From Cohaesibacter intestini (lineage in GTDB: Bacteria; Pseudomonadota; Alphaproteobacteria; Rhizobiales; Cohaesibacteraceae): a stretch of 64,000 bases of DNA. Under the pieces are notes generated by a model. That model had not been told where the DNA came from. It searched no databases and saw only the letters and a program-made list of their open reading frames with translations. The translations under genes and the position numbers were made by a program. Below are positions 33,266 through 42,137 of this stretch, piece after piece. Position 1 is the stretch's first letter, and the number at the start of each line of letters is the position of its first letter. The stretch spans positions 62,001 through 126,000 of the forward strand of contig NZ_QODK01000008.1 in NCBI RefSeq assembly GCF_003324485.1, read 5' to 3'.

Positions 33266-34312
33266 ATGAAGTCTCTTTTCTCATCTTTGTTCTTAGCAGC
33301 GGCGCTGGTGACCGCTCCGGCTCTGGCCGAAGGGCCTGTCGACACCAGTCAGGTTCGCAAGGACATCTATAAAGACGCAACCGGCAAGGAATATTCCATT
33401 GCCACAGTCGTGAAAGTGGACGGGATTGCCTGGTTCGACCGTATGCGTGATGGGGTCAAACAGTTTGGCGAGGAAACCGGCCATGACACCTGGATGCTTG
33501 GGCCAAGTCAGGCTGATGCCGCCGCTCAGGTTCAGATTGTCGAAAACCTGATCGCTCAGGGCGTTGATGCCATTGCCATTGTTCCCTTCTCTGTGGAAGC
33601 CGTTGAACCTGTCCTGAAAAAAGCCCGCGATCGCGGCATCGTTGTCATCGCGCATGAAGCCTCCAACATCAAGAATGCCGACTATGTTCTGGAAGCATTT
33701 GACAACCATGCCTATGGTGCCAAGCTGATGGAAGTTCTGGGCGGCTACATGGGCGGCGAAGGCAAGTATGCAGCAACGGTTGGCAGCTTGACCTCCAAGT
33801 CACAGAATGAATGGATCGATGGCGCCATCGATTACCAGAAGAAAAACTTCCCGAAAATGGAGTTGGCCACCAAACGTCTGGAAACCTATGACGACGCCAA
33901 CACCGACTATAACAAGCTCAAAGAAACTCTGACCACCTATCCTGATCTCAAAGGGATCGTTGGCGGCCCAATGCCTACGTCTGCTGGCGCAGGCCGTCTG
34001 ATCAACGAACGGGGTCTGAAAGACAAGCTCTTCTTTGCAGGCACAGGTCTTGTATCGGTTGCTGGCGAATATCTCGGCAACGGCGATATCCAGTATATCC
34101 AGTTCTGGGATCCAGCGGTTGCTGGCTATGCCATGAATGTTGTGGCTGTGATGGCTCTTGAGAAAAAGAATGCCGAAATCAAAGCCGGTCTCAATCTCGG
34201 TCTGCCAGGTTATACCGATCTGATCACGCCTGTCGAAGACAGCCCGAACCTGCTTTATGGTGCAGGCTGGGTCGGCGTGACCAAAGACAATATGTCTGAA
34301 TATAACTTCTGA
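33266..34312 (+). CDS. Sugar ABC transporter periplasmic binding protein (LsrB/RhaS-like)
   Basis: This 348-residue type I periplasmic binding protein has a signal peptide (MKSLFSSLFLAAALVTAPALAE) and the family blocks LIAQGVDAIAIVPFSVEAVEPVLKKARDRGIVVI and YSEMMEVLGGYMGG-like second-domain helices. It is most like the autoinducer-2/rhamnose subgroup. Context with deoC and a pentose kinase points to deoxyribose, ribose or a nucleoside-derived sugar. GGGAGGATTAT precedes the ATG, and a strong terminator follows. Confidence 0.88.
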   Translation: MKSLFSSLFLAAALVTAPALAEGPVDTSQVRKDIYKDATGKEYSIATVVKVDGIAWFDRMRDGVKQFGEETGHDTWMLGPSQADAAAQVQIVENLIAQGVDAIAIVPFSVEAVEPVLKKARDRGIVVIAHEASNIKNADYVLEAFDNHAYGAKLMEVLGGYMGGEGKYAATVGSLTSKSQNEWIDGAIDYQKKNFPKMELATKRLETYDDANTDYNKLKETLTTYPDLKGIVGGPMPTSAGAGRLINERGLKDKLFFAGTGLVSVAGEYLGNGDIQYIQFWDPAVAGYAMNVVAVMALEKKNAEIKAGLNLGLPGYTDLITPVEDSPNLLYGAGWVGVTKDNMSEYNF

Positions 34313-34326
34313 TCCTGCAAGCCATT

Positions 34327-34356
34327 GGGCAGCGCCTGTCGCGCTGCCCTTTTTTT
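34327..34356 (+). terminator. Strong intrinsic terminator after the sugar-binding protein gene
   Basis: GGGCAGCGC (34327-34335) pairs perfectly with GCGCTGCCC (34341-34349) across a five-base loop, followed by seven Ts. It should make the binding protein much more abundant than the downstream ATPase and permeases through partial readthrough. Confidence 0.9.
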
Positions 34357-34385
34357 ATCTTGTTTCCAATTCCTAACCGTTTGGG

Positions 34386-35891
34386 ATGAGCATGTCTGAA
34401 GCGTTCATCGAACTGCGCAATATCGGGAAGCAATTTCTCGGTCTGCGAGCATTGGACGATGTTTCCCTGACCATCAACAAGGGTGAGATTCATTGTCTTG
34501 CCGGCGAGAATGGGTCGGGAAAGTCCACTCTAATCAAAATCATATCGGGTGTTTACCAGCCCACTGAAGGAGAGATCTTCATCGAGGGTGAAAAGGTCGA
34601 AAACCTGACACCCATCGAGTCGGTCAATCGTTCTATTCAGGTGATCTATCAGGATTTTTCGTTGTTCGGCAACTTGACCGTGGCGGAAAATCTGGCGCTC
34701 AACACCGAGCTCAGAAACAAAGTCAAGCTGGTGAATTGGGGACGGGTCCGCAAAATGGCAAAAGAGGCCATTGATCGGCTCGGGGTTTCCATTGACCTCG
34801 ATGCCGAGGTGGCAAGTTTGCCAACATCATCCAAACAGTTGGTGGCCATTGCGCGCGCTCTGATGTCCGATGTCAAACTGATCATCATGGATGAACCGAC
34901 CACTGCGCTGACGGGCAAAGAGGTTGAAACGCTGTTCCAGATCGTACGCGATATTCAGAGCAAGGGCATCGCCATCCTGTTCGTCAGTCACAAGATGCGC
35001 GAAATGCTCGAAATCTCCGAACGGCTTACGGTGATCCGCAACGGCGCCAAAGTGGCGGAAGGGGACACCAAGGATTTCGACGAGGCGGCCGTCATTCGCC
35101 ACATGACCGGACTCGATATCGAGATCCAGCCCTATCGCAAGCCAGCGGTGGGGAGCGATGAACAACCGCGTCTGGAAGTCGAAGGCCTGACACTGCCCGG
35201 CCTGTATGAGAATATCAATCTCACCATGTATCCCGGCGAGATTGTCGGCCTGTCCGGGTTGCTCGGCTCCGGGCGCACCGAACTGGCCTTGAGCCTGTTT
35301 GGCCTCTTGCCAACCCATGCCGGTGACATCAAAATTGATGGCCAGTCGGTCACCTTGCGCACGGTGCAGGATGCGATTGGTCATGGCATTGCCTATGTGC
35401 CAGAGGACCGCCTGACCGAGGGGTTGTTCCTGACCCAATCCATCACCCGCAACATTGTCGCCACCTCTCTGGATCGTCTGTCCAGCAAGGGTGTCATCGA
35501 CATGAAGGCGGTGGAGAAGGAAACGGCCGACACCATTCAATCCATGCAGATCGCCACACCAAGTGCCGACAAAATGGTCGGCGAGCTATCCGGTGGCAAT
35601 GCCCAACGTGTTGTTCTGGGACGCTGGCTGCTGACGGACGCAAAGGTTCTGATCCTCAATGGTCCCACCGTCGGGGTCGATGTCGGGTCCAAAGCCGAGA
35701 TTCACAAGAAAATCAGGGAACTGGTGAAGGATCATGGATTGACGGTTTTGATGATTTCCGATGACGTTCTGGAACTGGCGCAGAATTGCAGCCGGGTCAT
35801 TCTCATGCATCGCGGGCAATTTGTCGAACAGCTTGAAGGTGAGGGCATCAAGGAAGATGTCATCAGCGATAAGCTGAAGTCGTTTACGTGA
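34386..35891 (+). CDS. Sugar ABC transporter ATP-binding protein (two ATPase domains)
   Basis: This 501-residue tandem ATPase has an N-domain with Walker A GENGSGKST and Walker B LIIMDEPTTALT but a degenerate signature, LPTSSKQLVAIAR. The C-domain has LSGGNAQRVVLGR but a changed Walker A (GLLGSGRTE) and Walker B (LILNGPTVGVD, where D-E is replaced by N-G). Only composite sites may therefore hydrolyse ATP, as is common in the RbsA/LsrA class. It energises the two permeases that follow. No strong ribosome-binding site is visible; ATGs at 34386 and 34392 are both possible. Confidence 0.9.
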   Translation: MSMSEAFIELRNIGKQFLGLRALDDVSLTINKGEIHCLAGENGSGKSTLIKIISGVYQPTEGEIFIEGEKVENLTPIESVNRSIQVIYQDFSLFGNLTVAENLALNTELRNKVKLVNWGRVRKMAKEAIDRLGVSIDLDAEVASLPTSSKQLVAIARALMSDVKLIIMDEPTTALTGKEVETLFQIVRDIQSKGIAILFVSHKMREMLEISERLTVIRNGAKVAEGDTKDFDEAAVIRHMTGLDIEIQPYRKPAVGSDEQPRLEVEGLTLPGLYENINLTMYPGEIVGLSGLLGSGRTELALSLFGLLPTHAGDIKIDGQSVTLRTVQDAIGHGIAYVPEDRLTEGLFLTQSITRNIVATSLDRLSSKGVIDMKAVEKETADTIQSMQIATPSADKMVGELSGGNAQRVVLGRWLLTDAKVLILNGPTVGVDVGSKAEIHKKIRELVKDHGLTVLMISDDVLELAQNCSRVILMHRGQFVEQLEGEGIKEDVISDKLKSFT

Positions 35892-35901
35892 GGGGGCGGC
35901 C

Positions 35902-36879
35902 ATGAAACTTTTCAAACGATCCGAATTTGTGATTGCGGTCATCCTTCTCTTGTCCATGGTCGTGATCGGTCTCATCAATCCTGCCTTCTGGCAGTTGGAC
36001 AATCTCTTCTCTCTGATGCGCAGCAACGTCATTATCGGCATCATGGCTCTCGGGGTTTTGGTGGTGATGATTTCGGGCGGCATTGACGTCTCTTTTCCCG
36101 CCTTTGCCGTCGCTGCCATGTATCTGACCGTCAAGGGCATGATCTTCTTTGGCCATGACGGGGTGATCATTCCGTTCATTGCTGCGGCGATGATGGGCAT
36201 GCTGTTCGGCTGCCTCAATGCCTTCTTCGTTTACAAGTTCAAGATGATCCCGCTGATTGTGACATTGGGCACAGGCAGCATGGTCCGGGGCTTTCTGCTC
36301 GGCATTGTCGGAACAAGCATGATCAACATCAACAAGATGCCAGATGGCCTGATCGATTTTGCCAAAACGGAAGTCATTTCGATGACCAAGCCCGATGGCA
36401 CCTATTTCGGTTTGACCGCGATGGTGCTGATCTATGTCGGGCTGGCGCTGCTGGTTCATTTCGTGTTGCGCTATACCATGATTGGACGCAGTGTTTATGC
36501 GCTGGGTGGGGATGCCGAGGCGGCCAAACGCGTTGGCTTCGACGTGCGGCGCACCACCTTCTTCATCTACTGTTTTGCCGGCATGTTGGCAGGGTTCGGC
36601 GGCTTGCTGCACAGCGGCATGATCTGGCTGGCCAATCCGCGAGACTTTGTGGGATTGGAGCTTGATGTGATTGCCGCAGTCGTTCTGGGCGGGGCCAGTA
36701 TTTTTGGCGGGCGTGGCTCGGTGCTCGGCACGATGCTGGGTGTCTTTATGCTCGTCATGGTCAAGAACAGCCTGATCATCATGAAGGTGGAAACCACCTG
36801 GCAACGTGTCGTGGTCGGCATCGTCATCGTCATTGCCACGGCGATGACCGCTTGGCGTGACCGCAAACGCAATGTGTGA
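35902..36879 (+). CDS. Sugar ABC transporter permease 1 (RbsC/LsrC-like)
   Basis: This 325-residue membrane protein has about nine to ten segments. It carries the family signature GGDAEAAKRVGFDVRRTTFFIYCFAGMLAGFGG and the closing block VVLGGASIFGGRGSVLGTMLG. It forms a heterodimeric channel with the next permease. It begins ten bases after the ATPase gene with GAGGGGG upstream. A hydrophobic N-terminal segment follows the start. Confidence 0.9.
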   Translation: MKLFKRSEFVIAVILLLSMVVIGLINPAFWQLDNLFSLMRSNVIIGIMALGVLVVMISGGIDVSFPAFAVAAMYLTVKGMIFFGHDGVIIPFIAAAMMGMLFGCLNAFFVYKFKMIPLIVTLGTGSMVRGFLLGIVGTSMININKMPDGLIDFAKTEVISMTKPDGTYFGLTAMVLIYVGLALLVHFVLRYTMIGRSVYALGGDAEAAKRVGFDVRRTTFFIYCFAGMLAGFGGLLHSGMIWLANPRDFVGLELDVIAAVVLGGASIFGGRGSVLGTMLGVFMLVMVKNSLIIMKVETTWQRVVVGIVIVIATAMTAWRDRKRNV

Positions 36880-36890
36880 GGAGTAAAGAG

Positions 36891-37880
36891 ATGAAACCCT
36901 CTTTCGATTTTCGATCTCTGATCAATCGTGAAAACAATATCATGCAATTGATCATGATGACCGTTTTGATTTTCCTCATCATGACGGCTCTGAGCCCGGA
37001 CAAGTTCCTGCGCTACTACAATTTTGAATCCATCACCTACCTGTTTCCAGAACTGGGACTGCTATCGATTGCCATGATGGTGGCCATGCTGACCGGCGGC
37101 ATCGATCTGTCCGTCGTCGGGATTGCCAACCTGTCGGGGATCCTGTCCGGCGTGCTGTTCCATTACCTCATTCGTGATCTGGGAATGGAGGAAAGCAGCC
37201 TGATGGTTCTGGTCGGTGTCTGTCTGTCCCTGTGTGTGGGGCTAACCGCAGGCATGCTGAACGGCTTTCTGATTACCAAGTTCAACATCACCCCGATTCT
37301 GGCCACGCTCGGCACAGGGCAGGTTTTTGTCGGACTGGCGCTGGTGCTGACCGGTGGTCCTGCGATCGTTGGCTTCCCCGAAGCCTGGGCGTTTCTGGGC
37401 AACGGCAAGATTATGGGGATCGCGGTGCCATTCCTGCTCTTCTTGCTGGTTGCAGGCGTTGTGGCTTTCCTTCTGACCCGCACCACCATTGGCGTCAATC
37501 TGATGCTGATCGGCTCCAATCCGCGGGCAGCCATCTTTGCTGGTCTGAAAAAGTCACGGATGATTTTCTACAGCTACATGCTGTCCGGGGTTCTGGCCAG
37601 CATGGCGGGGATCATCCTGTCCGGGCGCACCAACGCGGCCAAGTCGGATTACGGAACGTCCTATTTGCTGCAGGCTGTTCTTATTGCGGTTTTGGGTGGC
37701 ACCAATCCGGCAGGTGGCAAGGGGTCTGTCGCCGGGGTGTCCATCGCGGTTGTGGCATTGATGTTGCTCTCGAGCGGCTTCCAGATCCTGCGCTTCAGCA
37801 ATCACCTCATCGACTTTATCTGGGGTGCATTCCTGCTGCTGGTGATTGCCATCAATGCCTACAAGAATCGCAATCGCTAA
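36891..37880 (+). CDS. Sugar ABC transporter permease 2 (RbsC/LsrD-like)
   Basis: This 329-residue membrane protein is paired with the previous one. Typical features are AMMVAMLTGGIDLSVVGIANLSGI, GSNPRAAIFAGLKKSRMIFYSYMLSGVLASMAG and VLGGTNPAGGKGSVAGV. The ATG at 36891 with GGAGTAAAGAG upstream is preferred to an in-frame GTG at 36876 that overlaps the preceding stop. Two non-identical permeases fit the LsrCD/RhaPQ arrangement. Confidence 0.9.
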   Translation: MKPSFDFRSLINRENNIMQLIMMTVLIFLIMTALSPDKFLRYYNFESITYLFPELGLLSIAMMVAMLTGGIDLSVVGIANLSGILSGVLFHYLIRDLGMEESSLMVLVGVCLSLCVGLTAGMLNGFLITKFNITPILATLGTGQVFVGLALVLTGGPAIVGFPEAWAFLGNGKIMGIAVPFLLFLLVAGVVAFLLTRTTIGVNLMLIGSNPRAAIFAGLKKSRMIFYSYMLSGVLASMAGIILSGRTNAAKSDYGTSYLLQAVLIAVLGGTNPAGGKGSVAGVSIAVVALMLLSSGFQILRFSNHLIDFIWGAFLLLVIAINAYKNRNR

Positions 37881-37956
37881 CTGTCTCGTCAAAGAATGAA
37901 CTTGGAACCGATCCTGTGTCTTATGGCATTGGATCGGTGTCAGGGAGGAAAGAGAA

Positions 37957-39039
37957 ATGAACTCGGTCAATATTATGTTGCGCAAAGTGGATTTTGCCGC
38001 ACATGAACAAGTTGTCGCCACCTATGCAGGCATGACAGCGTCAACATTCAAGTATGATAGTGGTATCGAGGCCCTCAGACTGAGCAACGAGCGGGGCCAT
38101 TTGGTCGTTCTGCCTTACTATGGCCAGATGATCTGGGATGCCGAGTTCAACGGTATCGATCTGACCATGAAGAACATGTTTTCAATGCCGCGCCCGGCAT
38201 CTGACATTGCCGGGACGTATGGCTGCTTTGCCTTCCATTCCGGCCTGTTGCGCAATGGCTGTCCGTCGCCAAACGATAGCCATGCCTTGCATGGTGAAAT
38301 GCCCGTCGCGGCGATGGACAAGGCCGGGCTCGAATGTGGTGAAGACGGGGAAGGGGCCTATTTGGCAGTGACCGGAGCGGTGGAATATGTGATGGGCTTT
38401 GGCGATCATTATCTGGCAATGCCACGGATCGTCCTGCGCCCCGATTCCACCCTGTTCGACATGGCCATGTCCGTCACAAATCTGGGCGGGGCCCCCATGG
38501 ACCTGATGTATATGTGCCACGTCAATTTTGCCTATTGTGAGGGGGCGAAGATCATTCAACCTGCGCCCTTCACCCCTGACCGCACCCAGGTGCGCACGGC
38601 GGTGCCCGGACATGTCCAGACGACCCCGGACTATCTGGCTTTCATCGATGCGCTGGCGAGCGATCCGTCCGGATTGGAAGTGCTGGACGAGCCGCAGCGT
38701 TACAATCCCGAACAGGTTCTTTACCTGCGCGAGGTCGGGGCAGATGCACATGGCAACACCGCCTGCATGATGCGGCGACGCGAGGGCGATGCCTTTCACA
38801 TCGCCTATAGCAAGGAAGATTTCCCCCAGACGGTACGCTGGATCCTCGTCAATGACGATCAGCAGGTGGCCGCTTTTGCCTTGCCATCGACCTGTGAACC
38901 AGAGGGTTATCTGGCGGAGAAGAAGAAGGGCAATGTCCGTGAGCTCGCATCGGGCGAACAGGTCGATTTTACTGTCCGGCTTGGTTACATGACAAAGACG
39001 CAAGCCGATGGCGCCGAACAGCAGATCCGCGCTCTTTGA
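37957..39039 (+). CDS. DUF4432/aldose-1-epimerase-like protein
   Basis: This 360-residue protein resembles the DUF4432 branch of the galactose mutarotase-like superfamily (YGQMIWDAEFNGIDLTMKNMF, CHVNFAYCEGAKI, HGNTACMMRRREGDAFHIAYS). It probably interconverts anomers of the imported sugar or an oxidised derivative. Deoxyribose clusters in enterobacteria include a mutarotase-type gene, deoX/deoM, in a comparable place. GGGAGGAAAGAG precedes the ATG. Enzymatic activity is inferred from fold and context. Confidence 0.78.
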   Translation: MNSVNIMLRKVDFAAHEQVVATYAGMTASTFKYDSGIEALRLSNERGHLVVLPYYGQMIWDAEFNGIDLTMKNMFSMPRPASDIAGTYGCFAFHSGLLRNGCPSPNDSHALHGEMPVAAMDKAGLECGEDGEGAYLAVTGAVEYVMGFGDHYLAMPRIVLRPDSTLFDMAMSVTNLGGAPMDLMYMCHVNFAYCEGAKIIQPAPFTPDRTQVRTAVPGHVQTTPDYLAFIDALASDPSGLEVLDEPQRYNPEQVLYLREVGADAHGNTACMMRRREGDAFHIAYSKEDFPQTVRWILVNDDQQVAAFALPSTCEPEGYLAEKKKGNVRELASGEQVDFTVRLGYMTKTQADGAEQQIRAL

Positions 39040-39084
39040 GCGGGGAGCCTTGCTGACAGACGCTTCGCTAAGAGAAGGAAAGGG

Positions 39085-40020
39085 ATGACAATGGCCGGAA
39101 AAATCGCTGTCGTGGGCAGCAATATGGTGGATTTGATTACCTATGTGAACCGCATGCCCGGGCCGGGAGAGACTTTGGAAGCGCCGGACTTCTCTCTGGG
39201 ATGCGGTGGCAAGGGGGCCAATCAGGCGGTCGCTGCGGCCAGACTGGGCAGCGATGTCATGATGGTCACAAGGGTTGGCGATGATATCTTTGCCGACAAT
39301 ACCATTCGCAATTTTGAGGAGGTCGGCATCGATGCGCGTCATGTGGTGCGCGTCCCCGATACCTCATCTGGCGTCGCACCGATCTTTGTCGAGAAATCGG
39401 GAGAGAACAGCATTCTGATCGTCAAGGGGGCCAACAATGCCCTCACTCCGGCCGAGGTGGACAAGGCCGCCGAGGATCTCAAACAATGCTCCCTCATTGT
39501 CATGCAGCTCGAAGTGCCACTGGAAACGATTTATCACGTGATCGCTTTTGGTGCGGAACATGGCATTCCGACCCTGCTCAACCCGGCGCCTGCCCAGCCG
39601 GATCTGGATGTTTCCCGCATCACCGGTGTGACCTATCTCGTCCCCAATGAGAGCGAGTTGGAGCTTTTGACCGGCATGAAAGTCAGCGATGCGCCCAGTG
39701 CAGAGGCTGCAGCCCGTAGCCTGATGGCCAAGGGCATCAAGACCGTCATAGTCACGCTGGGATCCAAAGGGGCCCTGTTGGTCACAGAGGATGATTGCAA
39801 ACGGATCGAACCGGTCGCCGTGCAGCCCATGGACACGACAGGTGCGGGCGATGCCTTCATCGGCAGTTTCGCGCACTATTTCACCAAGGAATCCGATCTG
39901 GATCTGGCGCTGAAAATGGCCGCGCGCTATGCCGCTGACTCGATCACCCGCCCCGGCACACAGAAATCCTACGCTTCAATCGAAGCGTTTGAGGCTTTCT
40001 GCAGCAAGCTGGATGGATAG
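39085..40020 (+). CDS. Ribokinase/deoxyribokinase-family sugar kinase
   Basis: This 311-residue PfkB-family kinase has the N-terminal GGKGANQAVAAARLG signature, NPAPAQPDLD, and the C-terminal catalytic motif DTTGAGDAFIGSF (catalytic Asp in GAGD). It phosphorylates the imported pentose at C5. With deoC in the operon, 2-deoxyribose is the most economical substrate, but ribose cannot be excluded. Two in-frame ATGs (39085 and 39091) follow AAGGAAAGGG. It is the last gene of the operon. Confidence 0.9.
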   Translation: MTMAGKIAVVGSNMVDLITYVNRMPGPGETLEAPDFSLGCGGKGANQAVAAARLGSDVMMVTRVGDDIFADNTIRNFEEVGIDARHVVRVPDTSSGVAPIFVEKSGENSILIVKGANNALTPAEVDKAAEDLKQCSLIVMQLEVPLETIYHVIAFGAEHGIPTLLNPAPAQPDLDVSRITGVTYLVPNESELELLTGMKVSDAPSAEAAARSLMAKGIKTVIVTLGSKGALLVTEDDCKRIEPVAVQPMDTTGAGDAFIGSFAHYFTKESDLDLALKMAARYAADSITRPGTQKSYASIEAFEAFCSKLDG

Positions 40021-40397
40021 TCCGTTGGCTTGAAACAAGACGCGACCCGGCACTGGCAACCAGCCATGTTCGGGCCGCGTTCTATCGCCCATCCGTTGCC
40101 CTGATCCCGAGTGCAACATGCCCGAGGTGGGAAGCCATTCTAAGGATGCCACCACCCGCTTTCTCTTCCCGAATAACAAGCTTGGTTCCTGCGAAGTCGC
40201 AACAATGGCGGCTCGCGACATGTGGCGCTCCGTCGCAAGGCATGCTTGAATGGTCGTCAGAAACCGCATGCGCAATGCCGGTTTCCCTGCGAAAGCAGTA
40301 TCAAGTGTTTCGACCTGTCTAGCAGACGTGGCTCCGAATGTCCCGCCGATGCCTGTCCGGTCAAAACAAGGGCCGGCAGTGCTTGGAGGGGATGACC
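40021..40397. other. Intergenic region without recognised gene
   Basis: In the 377 bases between the kinase and the EamA gene I see no convincing coding sequence. Open frames in it are continuations or shadows of flanking genes. It presumably contains the end of the sugar operon and the EamA promoter. Confidence 0.5.
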
Positions 40398-41282
40398 ATG
40401 ACAGCAGCGAACCACACCATGCGAAGAGGCCAGGCTTCAGGCATTCTGTTGATGATTGCAGGCGTGGCCTGTCTGAGTGCCAACGACGCGATCGCCAAAA
40501 CCCTGACCTCCGGCTATTCGCCGCTGCAAATCCTGTTTCTGCGCAATGTGATTGCCCTGCCATTCACCCTGCTCATTGCATTGGTTATGGGGGGACCATT
40601 GACCCTGCGGTCACACCGGCCTGCAGCTCATCTGCTGCGTGGTGCGCTCTGGGTCGGCGCAACCATGATGTTCTTCACCAGCTTCATCTATCTCCCTCTG
40701 GCCGAGGCGACGGCGCTGATTTTCGTGGCGCCCTTCTTCATCACCATGATCTCGGCGCTGTTCCTCGGAGAGGCCGTCCGCTGGCGGCGCTGGCTGGCTG
40801 TTGCCACAGGGTTTCTCGGTGTCCTGATAATCATCCGGCCGGGGGGAGCAACCTTTCAGTTGATTTCCTTGCTTCCCGTCACGACGGCCCTTGTCTATGC
40901 CTTGTTGATGCTCAGTGCCCGCTGGGTTGACCCGCGTGAAAGCGTCTGGACGCTTCTGGTGTATCTGACCGGTGCCGGAGCATTGCTCAGTGCATTGATC
41001 GTGCCGCTGGTTTGGGTACCAATCCGTTTGGAGGACCTCTGGTTCTTTGTGGGAATTGCGGTCTTCGGCACCGCTGGAATGACCATGATGACGCAGGCCT
41101 TTCGTCTCGCACCGGCTTCAATTGTCGCCCCGCTCGATTATACAGGCTTGCCCTGGGCAATGTTGTTCGGTTGGCTCATCTGGCGGGAGAGTCTCGATGC
41201 CATGACGATTTTCGGCGCGGCGATCATCATTGCAAGTGGTCTATTCTCGATCTTTCAGGACAGAAACCAAAACCGCGTTTGA
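40398..41282 (+). CDS. EamA/DMT-family membrane transporter
   Basis: This 294-residue protein has ten predicted membrane segments in two homologous halves (first EamA repeat about 10-140, second about 150-285; LAEATALIFVAPFFITMISALFLGE and APLDYTGLPWAMLFGWLIWRE). Members export amino acids or other metabolites, or act as permeases of unknown substrate. The ATG at 40398 has GGAGG eight bases upstream; the ATG at 40392 is too close. It appears to be a single-gene unit. Confidence 0.88.
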   Translation: MTAANHTMRRGQASGILLMIAGVACLSANDAIAKTLTSGYSPLQILFLRNVIALPFTLLIALVMGGPLTLRSHRPAAHLLRGALWVGATMMFFTSFIYLPLAEATALIFVAPFFITMISALFLGEAVRWRRWLAVATGFLGVLIIIRPGGATFQLISLLPVTTALVYALLMLSARWVDPRESVWTLLVYLTGAGALLSALIVPLVWVPIRLEDLWFFVGIAVFGTAGMTMMTQAFRLAPASIVAPLDYTGLPWAMLFGWLIWRESLDAMTIFGAAIIIASGLFSIFQDRNQNRV

Positions 41283-41417
41283 AGGAGGCTTCGCCCCTGA
41301 CAATATAACTGGCCGCGTTGAGTGCAAAGCCGGTGCTACATCTGTAGTCTGCGACAAAGGGCCTACGCATTTTAGAACTGATTGGGATTATTCTTGGCAT
41401 AAATCGGAGATCGTCAA

Positions 41418-42032
41418 ATGGACACCCAATCAAACAGCGAAAACTGGATGGATTGGCATGCGAAAGCGCGGGTTATGTCCGCATCCATCTTCAAGCCCAT
41501 ACTGGCAGCAATTTTCGTTCCCTGTTTTTTGCTGGCATCGTTTGTTGGCATCGTCAACGGATGGACATTCGGCCCGCTGGAGGGCGCAAAAATTTTCGCA
41601 ATCCTCTGCGCAGTCTTTCTTGCCTTTTTCGCCTTTGTTCTTCTCATCCTCTTGGCAATCAAACCATCCATTCGGATGCGCTATGTTCTCGATGACACGG
41701 GTGTCTATGCCATGGAAGATGATGAAGTTGCGCGAGAATTGATTGCCGCAGGCGGGGCCTTCGGCGTGGCAACCGGCAACCTTACCTTGACGGCCGCCCC
41801 TCTGGCGGCCAAGGCTGGAAAAAATGGTCACCTGTCGTGGGACAAGGTGGATAGTGTCTGGGAACGTCCAGTGCAAAATATGTTCATTCTGAAACGGCCG
41901 GGCTGGTGGCGCCCGGACTTCACGATCTTTGCGACGCAAGAGAATTATCGTCAGGTGAAAGACTTCATCAAACGGCACAAGGGGCGCACGAACAAAATAT
42001 CACCAGCCATCGAAAGCGAGGCGTTACAATAG
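41418..42032 (+). CDS. Small membrane protein with PH-like C-terminal domain
   Basis: This 204-residue protein has two membrane segments (about 28-50 and 57-82), followed by a soluble domain with beta-rich sequence (MRYVLDDTGVYAMEDDEVARELI...LSWDKVDSVWERPVQNMFILKRPGWWRPDFTIFATQENYRQVKDFI). It resembles bacterial PH-like domains. GGAGATCGTCAA precedes the ATG. Function is unknown, and its neighbours do not help. Confidence 0.7.
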   Translation: MDTQSNSENWMDWHAKARVMSASIFKPILAAIFVPCFLLASFVGIVNGWTFGPLEGAKIFAILCAVFLAFFAFVLLILLAIKPSIRMRYVLDDTGVYAMEDDEVARELIAAGGAFGVATGNLTLTAAPLAAKAGKNGHLSWDKVDSVWERPVQNMFILKRPGWWRPDFTIFATQENYRQVKDFIKRHKGRTNKISPAIESEALQ

Positions 42033-42137
42033 GGTGTCGCAACAAGGACGTTGGATGGGGCCACCCCGGAGGTGCCATTTCAAAGCAACAAAAAGCGCGG
42101 ATATCCCTTTGCACTGGTTGCTCGGGACGATCCCAGT

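Noticed and set aside
35884-36804. 306-codon minus-strand open frame opposite the sugar permease
   Set aside because: It is His/Asp/Gln-rich nonsense composition typical of the complement of a hydrophobic membrane protein.
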